A stretch of 64,000 bases of DNA from Burkholderia sp. Nafp2/4-1b (GCF_003635165.1 NZ_ML058619.1:62001-126000); one strand, 5' to 3'; shown: positions 51,261-60,212, counted from the first letter of the stretch. Numbers and translations are program-made. The notes: generated by a model from the sequence alone, not told the origin.

Positions 51261-51276
51261 ATGCAACACTCGCGCC
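51261..51276. promoter_or_regulatory. Shared motif upstream of the oxidase operon
   Basis: ATGCAACACTCGCGCC lies in the 280-bp divergent gap between the SDR start and the coxB-like start, 82 bp before the latter. It matches 14 of 16 bases of the copy at 46274-46289. AATTTACAAG (51222-51231) just upstream recurs before the hybrid kinase gene. Confidence 0.35.
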
Positions 51277-51358
51277 ATGCGGCGCCGCGAGCGCGCACGC
51301 GAATTGCTCCGCCGCGAACGGCTTGTCGTCATGCCGCCCGATCCGGCAAGGAGTCGCG

Positions 51359-52432
51359 TTGCTCGTCCCGCCGTCCATGAAAGCTCGTCGTCACATTTGC
51401 GTCGCGGCGGCCGTCACCGTCGCCGCCGCCGCATGCATCGTCGCGCCGGCGGCCGCATGCGCGGCCACGGTGTCCGCGGACTCCACCGCATCCGCCGGCC
51501 CGTTGCCGCTCGCGTACGTCGCCCATGCGGCGGGCCCGGCCGCGCAGCCGGTGTTCGTGCTCGGCTGGGCATTGCTCGCGCTGTGCACGTTCGTCTGCGT
51601 CACCATCGCGGTGCTGTTGCTGGTCGCGTTGTTTCGCCGCCGTGCGCACGCGGGCGGCAGTCACGCGAGCGGGCTCACGATCGTGACGGTCGGCACCGCG
51701 ATCTCGATCGTGCTGCTGTTCGGCGCGCTCGTGTACATGCTGCGCGTGCTCAGCGTGGTCGCGTCCCCACCGCGGCCGCCCGCGTTCACGATCGTCGTGA
51801 CCGCGCACGACTGGTGGTGGGCCGTTCAATATCCCGGCGACGCCGGCGGCGCCGCGTTCGTCAGCGCGAACGAGCTCCACATTCCCGTCGGCGAACCCGT
51901 GGCGATCGACCTGAAGAGCGCGGACGTGATCCATGCGTTCTGGGTGCCGCAATTGGCCGGCAAGACGCAGACGATTCCCGGCGAGACCAATCACCAGTGG
52001 CTGCAGGCAGACCGGCCCGGCGTCTATCGCGGGCAATGCTCGCAATACTGCGGCGCGCAGCACGCGCACATGGCGTTCGAGGTCGTGGCCGAACCGCCCG
52101 ACGCGTTTCGTGCGTGGCTCGCCGCGCAACGGCAACCGGCACCCGCGCCCGCGGCCGGCGCCGAGCAGCATGGTCAGAAGATCTTTGCCGCGCGCTGCGC
52201 CGGCTGCCATGCGGTGCGCGGCACCGAAGCGGCAGGCGACGCGGGCCCCGACCTGTCGCATCTGGGCGCACGCCGGCTGCTCGCGGCGGGCACGTTCGAC
52301 AACACGCCCGACAACCTGCGCCGCTGGATCGCGCATGCGCAGCAGATCAAGCCGCAGACGCTGATGCCGTCGTTCGCGCTCGCGCCGCGCGATGCCGACG
52401 ATCTCGCCGCGTATCTCGCGACGCTGCACTGA
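51359..52432 (+). CDS. Cytochrome c oxidase subunit II fused to cytochrome c (caa3 type)
   Basis: Subunit II of a heme-copper oxidase, 357 residues from a TTG start at 51359 that has AAGGAG 5 nt upstream; an ATG at 51377 is the alternative. A signal peptide and two membrane helices precede the cupredoxin domain with HDWWWAVQY, SADVIHAFWVPQ and the CuA site CSQYCGAQHAHM. A C-terminal cytochrome c domain carries CAGCH. It accepts electrons into the oxidase on the periplasmic side. It is the first gene of the operon, followed 13 bp later by subunit I. Confidence 0.9.
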   Translation: MLVPPSMKARRHICVAAAVTVAAAACIVAPAAACAATVSADSTASAGPLPLAYVAHAAGPAAQPVFVLGWALLALCTFVCVTIAVLLLVALFRRRAHAGGSHASGLTIVTVGTAISIVLLFGALVYMLRVLSVVASPPRPPAFTIVVTAHDWWWAVQYPGDAGGAAFVSANELHIPVGEPVAIDLKSADVIHAFWVPQLAGKTQTIPGETNHQWLQADRPGVYRGQCSQYCGAQHAHMAFEVVAEPPDAFRAWLAAQRQPAPAPAAGAEQHGQKIFAARCAGCHAVRGTEAAGDAGPDLSHLGARRLLAAGTFDNTPDNLRRWIAHAQQIKPQTLMPSFALAPRDADDLAAYLATLH

Positions 52433-52445
52433 ACGGAGGATGACG

Positions 52446-55094
52446 ATGGACGTTGCCCGCAAGACGCCCACCCCGCCCGCCCCGCTCAGCCGCGTACCCG
52501 ATCTCGGCGAAGCGGCGCCGGGCTCCGCGCAGGAGCGCGCGCTCGGCGAGCTGTGGGAATCGGAACCCGGCTGGCGCGGCTGGCTCGGCACGGTCGACCA
52601 CAAGCGCATCGGGCTGCGCTACATCGTCACCGCGTTCGTGTTCCTGCTGCTCGGCGGCGTCGAGGCGCTCGTGATGCGCATCCAGCTCGCGCGGCCGAAC
52701 GCGACGGTGCTCACGCCCGCGCAGTACGACTCGCTGTTTACGATGCACGGCGTCACGATGATCTTCCTGTACGCGCTGCCCGTGCTGTCCGGCTTCGCGA
52801 ACTACCTGTGGCCGCTGATGCTCGGCTCGCGCGACATGGCGTTTCCGCGCCTGAACGCGTTCTCGTACTGGGCGTTCCTGTTCGCCGGGCTGTTCCTGTA
52901 CGCGAGCTTTCCGCTCGGCGCGGTGCCCGACGGCGGCTGGTTCAACTACGTGCCGCTCACGTCGCTCGACTACAGCGCCGGCGCGAACATCGACATCTAT
53001 GCGCTCGGGATGATCCTGCTCGGCATCTCGACGACCGGCGGCGCCGCGAACTTCGTCGTCACGCTGCTGCGGATGCGCGCGCACGGGATGTCGATCGACC
53101 GGCTGCCGATCATCGTGTGGGGCACGCTGACCGCGTCGATCGCGAACCTGCTCGCGGTCCCGTCGGTCAGTCTCGCATTTCTGCTGCTGTGGCTCGACCG
53201 CAATGCCGGCACGCACTTCTTCGACGTCGCGAACGGCGGCCGGCCGCTGCTGTGGCAGCACCTGTTCTGGATGTTCGCGCACCCGTGGGTGTACGTGGTC
53301 GTGCTGCCGGCGATGGGGATCGTGTCGGATGCGCTGCCGACCTTCTGCCGGCGCCCGCTCGTCGCGTACGAAGCCGTCGCGGTGTCGACCGTCGCGACGA
53401 TGCTGATCGGTTTCGAGGTGTGGGTCCACCACATGTTCGCGACCGGCATCGCGCCGCTCGCGCTCGCGTTCTTCGGCGCGGCGAGCATGCTGATCTCGAT
53501 CCCGAGCGCGGTCGCGGTGTTCGCGTGGCTCGCGACGATCTGGACCGGCCGCCCGGTGTTCCGCACGCCGTTCCTGTATTTCGCGGGGTTCGTGCTGATG
53601 TTCGTGATCGGCGGCGTGTCGGGCGTGATGACGGCCGCGGTGCCGCTCGACTGGCAGCTGACCGACACGTACTTCGTCGTCGCGCACCTGCATTACGTGC
53701 TGCTCGGCATCAACGTGTTCCCGGTGCTCGGCGGCGTCACGTACTGGTTCCCGAAGTTCACCGGGCGGATGATGAACGAGCGGTTCGGCAAGCTGACGTT
53801 CTGGATCGTGCTGATCGGCTTCAACCTCGGCTTCTTCCCGATGCACATCTCCGGGCTGCTCGGGATGCCGCGCCGCATCTATACCTATCCGTCCGGGATG
53901 GGCTGGGACACGTCGAACCTGCTGACCACGATCGGCTCGTTCATGTTCGGGATCGGCATCGTGATGTTCGTCGTCAACGCGCTCGTCAGTGCGCGGCGCG
54001 GTGCGCGCGTCGGCAGCAATCCATGGGGCGCGGCCGGCCTCGAATGGTCGGTGGCGTCGCCGACGCCCGTGTACAACTTCGCGGTGCTGCCGCTCGTCGC
54101 GTCGCGCCACCCGCTGTGGGAAACCCGCGACGACGACAAGCGCAGCAGCCTGCGGGTCGGCTACCGGCTCGCCGACGGCCGCGAGGCGCTCGCGATCACG
54201 CCGCTCGCGGCGAAGCCGAGCGCGATCCTGAAGATGCCCGAGGACAGCTGCGTGCCGTTCGTGCTCGCGCTGCTCGCCACCGCCGTGTTCGCGGCCATGC
54301 TGGCGCGCTCGCCGACGCTCGTCTGCGTGGCGGTGGCCGGTTGCGCGGTCGGAACCGCCGTGTGGCTGTGGCCACGCCGCACGCTCGGGCAGCGTGCCCG
54401 CCTGCCGGGCCGCGACGACACACAGGCACCCACTGCTGCGACCGGGCCGCATCCGGACGAACCGCCGTCTGAAACGGTGCCGGCCGGCGCGCCGCCCGCA
54501 TGGGTCGAGCCGCTGCCGGTCGGCAGCTGCGGCGAGCGTGCGGGCGGCTGGTGGGGCGTGCTGACGCTGATCGTGACGGAGGCCGGGTTGTTCGGCTACC
54601 TGCTGTTCTGCTACTTCTACCTGCAGTCGCAATGGTCCGCGCCGTGGCCGCCCGAAGGGATGCCGAAGCTCGGCCTCGCGGCCGGCAACACGGTCGTGCT
54701 GCTGTCGAGCAGCGGGTTCGTGTGGCTCGCCGAGCGCGCGGTGCGGGCCGGCAAGCGGCCGCGCGCGGTGGCCGCGCTCGCGGTTGCGCTCGCGCTCGGC
54801 ATCGCGTTCGCGCTCGTTCAACTGCACGAATGGCGCGACCATCCGTACGGCCCGACCGCGCACCTGTACGGCAGCCTGTACTTCACGATCACCGGTTTCC
54901 ACCTCGCGCACGTGGCGGCCGGCCTCCTGATCCTCGCGCTGCTCGCCGGCTGGACGGCCGCCGGCTTCTTCGACCCCGAGCGGCGCGTCGCGCTGACCGT
55001 CGGCGGGCTCTACTGGCACTTCGTCGACATCGTGTGGCTGTTCATCTTCACCGCGCTGTACGTGTCGCCGTACTGGCTCAGGAGGTCCGGATGA
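52446..55094 (+). CDS. Cytochrome c oxidase subunit I-III fusion
   Basis: An 882-residue fusion. Residues about 45-570 are subunit I: low-spin heme ligand in TMHGVTMIFLY, CuB ligands His279 and the HH pair of WVHHMFATG, and heme ligands in VVAHLHYVLLG. After a linker of about 100 residues, subunit III follows (GGWWGVLTLIVTEAGLFGYL; HEWRDHPYGPTAHLYGSLYF; LYWHFVDIVWLFIF). The segment normally reading HPEVY is HPWVY (Trp281), and the preceding residues are Phe-Ala rather than Tyr-Ser, so neither the A1 nor the A2 proton-gating residue is present. The start at 52446 is set by GGAGG 6 nt upstream. Confidence 0.92.
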   Translation: MDVARKTPTPPAPLSRVPDLGEAAPGSAQERALGELWESEPGWRGWLGTVDHKRIGLRYIVTAFVFLLLGGVEALVMRIQLARPNATVLTPAQYDSLFTMHGVTMIFLYALPVLSGFANYLWPLMLGSRDMAFPRLNAFSYWAFLFAGLFLYASFPLGAVPDGGWFNYVPLTSLDYSAGANIDIYALGMILLGISTTGGAANFVVTLLRMRAHGMSIDRLPIIVWGTLTASIANLLAVPSVSLAFLLLWLDRNAGTHFFDVANGGRPLLWQHLFWMFAHPWVYVVVLPAMGIVSDALPTFCRRPLVAYEAVAVSTVATMLIGFEVWVHHMFATGIAPLALAFFGAASMLISIPSAVAVFAWLATIWTGRPVFRTPFLYFAGFVLMFVIGGVSGVMTAAVPLDWQLTDTYFVVAHLHYVLLGINVFPVLGGVTYWFPKFTGRMMNERFGKLTFWIVLIGFNLGFFPMHISGLLGMPRRIYTYPSGMGWDTSNLLTTIGSFMFGIGIVMFVVNALVSARRGARVGSNPWGAAGLEWSVASPTPVYNFAVLPLVASRHPLWETRDDDKRSSLRVGYRLADGREALAITPLAAKPSAILKMPEDSCVPFVLALLATAVFAAMLARSPTLVCVAVAGCAVGTAVWLWPRRTLGQRARLPGRDDTQAPTAATGPHPDEPPSETVPAGAPPAWVEPLPVGSCGERAGGWWGVLTLIVTEAGLFGYLLFCYFYLQSQWSAPWPPEGMPKLGLAAGNTVVLLSSSGFVWLAERAVRAGKRPRAVAALAVALALGIAFALVQLHEWRDHPYGPTAHLYGSLYFTITGFHLAHVAAGLLILALLAGWTAAGFFDPERRVALTVGGLYWHFVDIVWLFIFTALYVSPYWLRRSG

Positions 55095-55492
55095 ACGTCA
55101 CCCAGCGTGCGTGGACCCCGTTGCTCGCGATCGCGGCCGGCCTGGTCGGCGCGCCCGCGCTATGGTTCGCGCAGATGCTCGCGTCCGAAACGCTCGCGTC
55201 GACCGCGTGCTATCCGCTCGGCGTCGCGCAGGCCGCGCCGCGCTGGGCGCACGTCGGCGTGTGGCTGGCGCTGATCGCCGCGGGCACGTTCGCGCTGGCG
55301 GCGGCGTTCGCCGCCTGGCTCGCGCGAACCTGGCAACGCCGGCACGATGCCAATGTGCAGGCCGCGACGCGCGACGACAGCACGCGATTCCTCGCACGCT
55401 GCGGAATGCTCGCGGCGCTCGGGTTCGTGATCGGTCTCGTGTTCACCGGGATCGTCACCGCTTTCGTGGGGCCGTGCAGCCCATGGCGCTGA
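55091..55492 (+). CDS. Small membrane subunit of the caa3-type oxidase operon
   Basis: A 133-residue protein with about three hydrophobic helices (LLAIAAGLVGAPALWFAQML; HVGVWLALIAAGTFALAAAF; GMLAALGFVIGLVFTGIVTA). Its start overlaps subunit I-III by 4 bp and its end overlaps the triheme cytochrome gene by 10 bp. By position it is an accessory subunit or assembly factor, comparable to the last small subunit in CoxMNOP-like operons. No catalytic motif is visible. Confidence 0.75.
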   Translation: MNVTQRAWTPLLAIAAGLVGAPALWFAQMLASETLASTACYPLGVAQAAPRWAHVGVWLALIAAGTFALAAAFAAWLARTWQRRHDANVQAATRDDSTRFLARCGMLAALGFVIGLVFTGIVTAFVGPCSPWR

Positions 55493-57123
55493 TCTCGTTC
55501 GCTTGGTTCCGCTTTGCCGGGTGCCGTGCCGGCGTCGTGCTCGCCATGCGCGCGGTGTGCTTCGTGTGCTTCGTGTGCTGCGTGAGCGCCGCATGCGCGC
55601 TGTGCGTCGCGCTCGGCGGGTGCGACATGCAGCAGGACGACCGGGCGATGTCCGACGACGGAGCCGCGGACGCCGCCTCGGCGGCCGAGGCGCCGGAGCC
55701 GGCGTCCGGCTGGCGCTTCGTGCGGATTCGCGCGTCGGCAGATGCAGCCGATGCCGGCGCGTCGATGTCGGCCCGGGTGCAACGCGACGCGCGGCTAACC
55801 CCGCCGCCTGCCCCGCCATATTCCGCGTCCGCGGCATCGGAGGCATCGGCCGCCGCGCGAGCCGATGCTGCGTCCGCGACGGCCGCGCGTCGCCCGACGA
55901 TCGCCGCGACGGCCGCAAGCGCCGATGCCGCGACGATCGCGCGCGGCCGCTATCTCGCGCTCGCGGGCGACTGCTCGGCCTGCCACGATGCGGCCGACCA
56001 TACGCCGTACGCGGGCGGCCAACCGGTGAATTCGCCGTTCGGCCCGATCTATGCGCCGAACATCACGCCGGATCCGACGCACGGGATCGGCAACTACACG
56101 CTGCGGGAATTCGACGACGCTATGCGGCGCGGCGTGCGCGCGGACGGCAGCCGGCTGTATCCGGCGATGCCGTATCCGTCGTTCGCGCGCATGACGGACA
56201 ACGACGTGCGCGCGCTGTATGCGTATTTCATGCGCGGCGTCGCGCCGTCCGCGAATGCGGCCAAACTCACGCAACTGCCGTTTCCATTTAATCAGCGTTG
56301 GGCGCTCGGGCTGTGGAGCGTCGTATTCGCGAACCGCGACCGCTTCGTGCCGCAGCCGTCGCAATCGCCGGAATGGAATCGCGGCGCGTACCTCGTGCAG
56401 GGCCTCGGCCACTGCGGCGCCTGCCATACGCCGCGCGGCCCGGCGTACAACGAGCGCGGTTACGACGAGCACAGCGCCGCGTTCCTGACGGGCGGCATCA
56501 ACGATCACTGGTTCGCACCGAACCTGACAGGCGCGAGCGCGGACGGCCTCGGCCGCTGGAGCGCCGACGATCTTGCCGCATTCCTGCGCAGCGGGCATGC
56601 GGTGCGCGGCTCCGTGTTCGGTGCGATGGCGCCGGTCGTCGGGGAAAGCACCGCGCTGCTGACGGATGCGGACCGCCATGCGATCGCCGTGTACCTGAAG
56701 TCGTTGCCCGCGCAACCGACTGCCGCGACGAATCCGCTCGGCATCGGCGTTCCGCGGCTGACGCCGGCCGGGCCGCGGCCGGAAGGCGGACAGCAAGCGC
56801 CGGGGGCCGGCGTGTATGCGGGGTTCTGCGCGCGCTGCCATGGCGCGGATGGTGCGGGTGTGCCCGACCACGGGCCGCCGCTCGCGGGCAATTCGGTGGT
56901 GGCCGCCGCGGATCCGACGAGCGTGATCCGGATCGTGGTGGAAGGCGCGCGGCCCGCGCCGGGTTCGCACGGGCCCGTGAGGCGGATGCCGGCGATGCGC
57001 GGCGCGTTGACGAGCAGCGAGATCGCGGCGGTCGTCAGCTACGTGCGCGGCGCGTGGGGGAATCGGGCGGCGCCGGTGTCGGAGCAGGATGTGAGGCGGT
57101 TGCGAGGCGCGATACATCGGTAG
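55483..57123 (+). CDS. Triheme cytochrome c, dehydrogenase-subunit type
   Basis: A 546-residue c-type cytochrome with three heme sites: CSACH, CGACH and CARCH, spaced as in the membrane-bound cytochrome subunits of alcohol, gluconate and aldehyde dehydrogenases (GRYLALAGDCSACH, then PNITPDPTHGIGNYTLREFD). The N-terminus is hydrophobic with eight cysteines in about 35 residues and ends in a lipobox-like ALGGC; an ATG at 55546 is an alternative start. A disordered Ala/Asp/Ser-rich linker of about 100 residues precedes the first heme. It probably relays electrons from a dehydrogenase to the adjacent oxidase. Confidence 0.88.
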   Translation: MALISFAWFRFAGCRAGVVLAMRAVCFVCFVCCVSAACALCVALGGCDMQQDDRAMSDDGAADAASAAEAPEPASGWRFVRIRASADAADAGASMSARVQRDARLTPPPAPPYSASAASEASAAARADAASATAARRPTIAATAASADAATIARGRYLALAGDCSACHDAADHTPYAGGQPVNSPFGPIYAPNITPDPTHGIGNYTLREFDDAMRRGVRADGSRLYPAMPYPSFARMTDNDVRALYAYFMRGVAPSANAAKLTQLPFPFNQRWALGLWSVVFANRDRFVPQPSQSPEWNRGAYLVQGLGHCGACHTPRGPAYNERGYDEHSAAFLTGGINDHWFAPNLTGASADGLGRWSADDLAAFLRSGHAVRGSVFGAMAPVVGESTALLTDADRHAIAVYLKSLPAQPTAATNPLGIGVPRLTPAGPRPEGGQQAPGAGVYAGFCARCHGADGAGVPDHGPPLAGNSVVAAADPTSVIRIVVEGARPAPGSHGPVRRMPAMRGALTSSEIAAVVSYVRGAWGNRAAPVSEQDVRRLRGAIHR

Positions 57124-57225
57124 CGGCGTGCTACGCGGCATGCTGCGCGCCGGGCTTCCCGCGCGATGCCGACCGGATCGATCCGTGCCGGCCGGCGCGA
57201 AGTATGCGGCCCGCCCCTGATGACA

Positions 57226-57591
57226 TCATCCGTGGGCCGACGCACGTGCGTGCGAGCGCACGCGCGAGGTCGGCTTAGGCGCGGGTACCGCTTCCGCGGT
57301 CTGCATGGTCGGCGCCACCGTCAGATGCAATCCCAACGCGGCGACAACCTTCATGATGGTTGCAAACTCCGCGTTCCCACCTTCCGACAGCGCACGGTAG
57401 AGCGCTTCACGCTTCACACCGGACTCGCGCGCCAGCGGCGTCATGCCACGCGCCTTGGCGACATTCCCGAGCGCGGCCTGGATCAGTCGAGGATCCCCCT
57501 CTTCGAACGCCTGCGCCAGGTAGTGACGAATCGCTTCCTCGTCCTTCAGGTACTTCGAGCCATCGAATTCGGCCAGTTCGCTGATTTTCAT
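57226..57591 (-). CDS. HigA-like addiction-module antidote protein
   Basis: A 121-residue antitoxin of the addiction-module antidote family. It starts MKISELAEFDGSKYLKDEEA, has the typical RHYLAQAFEEGDPRLIQAAL and an HTH (NVAKARGMTPLARESGVKRE, ALYRALSEGGNAEFATIMKV). It would bind and neutralise the HigB/RelE-type toxin encoded just upstream, 2 bp away, and repress the operon. The C-terminal 30 residues are a variable basic tail. The gene is intact, whereas its toxin is frameshifted. Confidence 0.9.
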   Translation of the reverse strand: MKISELAEFDGSKYLKDEEAIRHYLAQAFEEGDPRLIQAALGNVAKARGMTPLARESGVKREALYRALSEGGNAEFATIMKVVAALGLHLTVAPTMQTAEAVPAPKPTSRVRSHARASAHG

Positions 57592-57593
57592 AT

Positions 57594-57892
57594 TCAATCC
57601 TCCAGTTCGGCGGCGATTTGCTTCGCCGTCTTGATGTCCTTCTTCTGCGTCGACTTGTCGCCGCCACACAACACCACGACGATTATCTTTCCGCGCCGCA
57701 CGAAGTAGGCCCGGTACCCCGGCCCTACATCGATCTTCATTTCGTTGACGCCGTCGCCGATCGCACGCCACTGGCCAAGGTTGCCGAGCCTCGCCCGCTC
57801 GATCGGCAGGCTGATCGCGGCGCTGCCGACGGGGTCGCGAAGGCCGTCGAGCCATTTGTCAAATTGGGGGGGGTAGTCAGGACCTTGAACAT
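57594..57892 (-). pseudogene. HigB/RelE-type toxin, frameshifted in a C8 run
   Basis: The toxin gene opens MFKVLTTP and continues in another frame as FDKWLDGLRDPVGSAAISLP, AIGDGVNEMKIDVGPGYRAY, then FVRRGKIIVVVLCGGDKSTQ and KKDIKTAKQIAAELED, the typical RelE/HigB (phage Gp49-like) sequence. The break is a run of eight C on the coding strand (57866-57873). Six or nine C would restore a toxin of about 98-99 residues. The stop lies 2 bp before the antitoxin ATG. It may be phase-variable, inactivated, or a homopolymer sequencing error. Confidence 0.85.
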
Positions 57893-58045
57893 GAAACGAT
57901 TGTAACCCATGGGGGACGCCACGGCTACTGTTCCGCGTTACTCGTCAGATCGCTAGGGCCCGCGAACGCGCCTCAGCGCACGGCGCCAGAAACCGCGATC
58001 ATTCGGCGCCTGCCCGGTCCGCCCGATCCGATTTCGAAGATACCG

Positions 58046-59506
58046 CTACCGGCTTGCAACGGCCTGCGCTTCCGGCGCCTGCCATCCGCCGCCGAGCGCC
58101 TTGAATGCCGCGACCGCCGCGCGTGCCGATTCGGTTTGCGCCTGCACGCGCTCGTCCGACGCACGCAGCAGGCTTTCGTCGGCCTGCAACACTTCGATCA
58201 GGCTCACGACGCCTTTCTGGTAAGCGGCAAACGACGCCGCCCGCGCGCGGCCAAGCGAATCGACGCCGTCGGCAAGAACGGCCGCCTGTTCGTCACGCTT
58301 GACGAGCGCCGAGAACGCGTTTTCGACGTCCTCGGTCGCATGCAGCGCCGCGAGCCGATACGCGGCCAGCATTTCGGCATCCTGTCCTTTGGCCTGCGCG
58401 ATCTGCGCATTGATCCGACCGAAGTCGAACAGGCGCCAGCGCAGGCCGAGCACGCCCGCCGCCTGGTTCGCGCCGCCGGCAAACAGGTTGCCCGCGCCCA
58501 TCGTCGTCGCGCTGCCGATCAGTCCGCTCAGCGAGAACTTCGGGTAATACTCGGCGATGGCCACGCCGATGCGCGCGTTCGACGCCGCCACGCGCCGCTC
58601 GGCGACGATCAGGTCGGGCCGCCGCCGCAGCAGCTCGCCCGGCGTGCCGGTCGCCGCGATCCGCGGCGCGACCGGTACGTCGCCGCCGTCGAGCAATTCC
58701 GCCCGATGCGTGCCGGGCTGCGCGCCGAGCATCACGTCGAGCCCATTCATCGCCGCGTCCAGCGCCGCTTCGAGCACCGGCACCGAGGCGCGAACCTGCG
58801 CGAGCGCGCCTTCGGTCTGCCTGACCTGAAGCTCCGCCGCGAGCCCCTTGCCGTACAGCAGCTTGATGGTCGACAGCAGATCCTGCTCGGTTTGCACCTG
58901 GTGGCGCGCAACCTTCAACCGGCCCTGCAGCCCGCGAATCGTGATGTAGATGTCCGCGGTTTGCGCAGCCACGGCGAGCCGCGTCGCCACCGCCGCCGCT
59001 TCGGACGCCTGATAGTCGGCAAGCGCTGCTTCGCGGCCGCGCCGCAAGCCGCCGAACACGTCCAGTTCCCAGCTCGCATTGAAGTCGGCCTCGTAGTCGC
59101 TGCCGTGACGGTCGAAACCGGGTGTCGAATTCAGCACGCGCCCCAACGTCGTTTCCACCGACTGGTAGACCCGCGCCGCCTGCCCGCTCACGCTGCCCGA
59201 CGGCAGCAGCGCGGCATTCGCCGCACCGAGCCCGGCGCGCGCCTGCTGGACGCGCGCCGCGGCCTGAGCAAGATCGAGGTTCTGCGCGAGCGCCAGCGCA
59301 ATGAATCGCGTCAGTTGAGGATCACCGAAGCCCGTCCACCACGTCGCAAGCTCGGCTTCGGCGGCCGCGTGGCGCTGATCGACGGCGTTCTGGCCCTGGA
59401 ACCGTTGCGGCATGGCCACGTCCGGTCGCACGTAATCGGGACCGACGGCGCATCCTGCCGACAGGATCGCGGCAAACACCGCGGCAACGATGGGTTTGGG
59501 TAGCAT
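58046..59506 (-). CDS. RND efflux outer-membrane lipoprotein, NodT/OprM type
   Basis: A 486-residue outer-membrane factor with lipobox LSAGC (residues 15-19), the start motif AVGPDYVRPDVAMPQRFQ, and two repeated OEP halves (FNASWELDVFGGLRRGREAA; LRRRPDLIVAERRVAASNAR). It ends ALGGGWQAPEAQ, as family members do. It completes the tripartite pump with the divergently transcribed adaptor and RND pump. An 8-N8-8 inverted repeat lies 25 bp upstream of its start, so the TetR regulator should control it as well. Confidence 0.92.
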   Translation of the reverse strand: MLPKPIVAAVFAAILSAGCAVGPDYVRPDVAMPQRFQGQNAVDQRHAAAEAELATWWTGFGDPQLTRFIALALAQNLDLAQAAARVQQARAGLGAANAALLPSGSVSGQAARVYQSVETTLGRVLNSTPGFDRHGSDYEADFNASWELDVFGGLRRGREAALADYQASEAAAVATRLAVAAQTADIYITIRGLQGRLKVARHQVQTEQDLLSTIKLLYGKGLAAELQVRQTEGALAQVRASVPVLEAALDAAMNGLDVMLGAQPGTHRAELLDGGDVPVAPRIAATGTPGELLRRRPDLIVAERRVAASNARIGVAIAEYYPKFSLSGLIGSATTMGAGNLFAGGANQAAGVLGLRWRLFDFGRINAQIAQAKGQDAEMLAAYRLAALHATEDVENAFSALVKRDEQAAVLADGVDSLGRARAASFAAYQKGVVSLIEVLQADESLLRASDERVQAQTESARAAVAAFKALGGGWQAPEAQAVASR

Positions 59507-59530
59507 GGCGGTTTTAGCAAGAACCTGATG

Positions 59531-59554
59531 GTGACTATAATATCAAATAGTCAC
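59531..59554. promoter_or_regulatory. TetR operator between the OMF and tetR genes
   Basis: GTGACTAT-N8-ATAGTCAC is a perfect inverted repeat in the 77-bp gap between the divergent outer-membrane factor and tetR genes. The same 8-N8-8 design occurs at 60213-60236, so both are likely sites for the TetR protein encoded between them. The spacer contains AATATC, placing a -10 element within the site. Confidence 0.75.
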
Positions 59555-59583
59555 TAGTTGTCCATTCCCGTCAGCTGCAGCCC

Positions 59584-60201
59584 ATGAAAAAAAACTCCGC
59601 TTCCCCGGTTCCCGCGCGCGGCCCCGCCGACCACGACGTGCGCGACCAGATCGTCGCCGCCGCCACCGAGCACTTCAGCCGGTACGGCTATGAAAAGACG
59701 ACCGTGTCCGACCTCGCGAAGGCGATCGGCTTCTCGAAGGCCTATATCTACAAGTTCTTCGAGTCGAAGCAGGCGATCGGGGAAATGATCTGCGGGAACT
59801 GCCTGCACGCGATCGAAACGGACGTGCGCGCGGCTGTCGCCGAGGCGGAGCTCCCCACGGAGAAGCTCCGGCGGATGTTCAAGGTCGTTACCGAAGCGAG
59901 CCTGCGGTTGTTTTTCCGCGATCGCAAGCTGTACGACATCGCCGCGTCGGCCGCCACCGGCAACTGGCAGTCCGTGCAGGCCTACGAAGCGCGCCTGCAG
60001 AAACTGCTGCAGGACGTGCTGCAGGAAGGCCGGCAAAACGGCGAGTTCGAGCGCAAGACGCCGCTGGACGAAACGGCGACCGCGATCTACCTGGTGATGC
60101 GGCCGTACCTGAATCCCCTGCTGCTGCAGTACAACCTCGACACCACCGACGCCGCGCCCGCCCAATTGTCGAACCTCGTGCTGCGCAGCCTCGCGCCCTG
60201 A
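59584..60201 (+). CDS. TetR family transcriptional regulator
   Basis: A 205-residue TetR regulator. The HTH occupies residues about 20-66 (DQIVAAATEHFSRYGYEKTT; VSDLAKAIGFSKAYIYKFFE; SKQAIGEMI). The C-terminal ligand-binding region resembles the AcrR/TetR_C group. It sits between the outer-membrane factor gene and the adaptor-pump operon, with an inverted repeat at each end, which is the standard arrangement for local repression of an RND system with de-repression by a pump substrate. The inducer is unknown. Confidence 0.92.
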   Translation: MKKNSASPVPARGPADHDVRDQIVAAATEHFSRYGYEKTTVSDLAKAIGFSKAYIYKFFESKQAIGEMICGNCLHAIETDVRAAVAEAELPTEKLRRMFKVVTEASLRLFFRDRKLYDIAASAATGNWQSVQAYEARLQKLLQDVLQEGRQNGEFERKTPLDETATAIYLVMRPYLNPLLLQYNLDTTDAAPAQLSNLVLRSLAP

Positions 60202-60212
60202 TCCGATTGATT

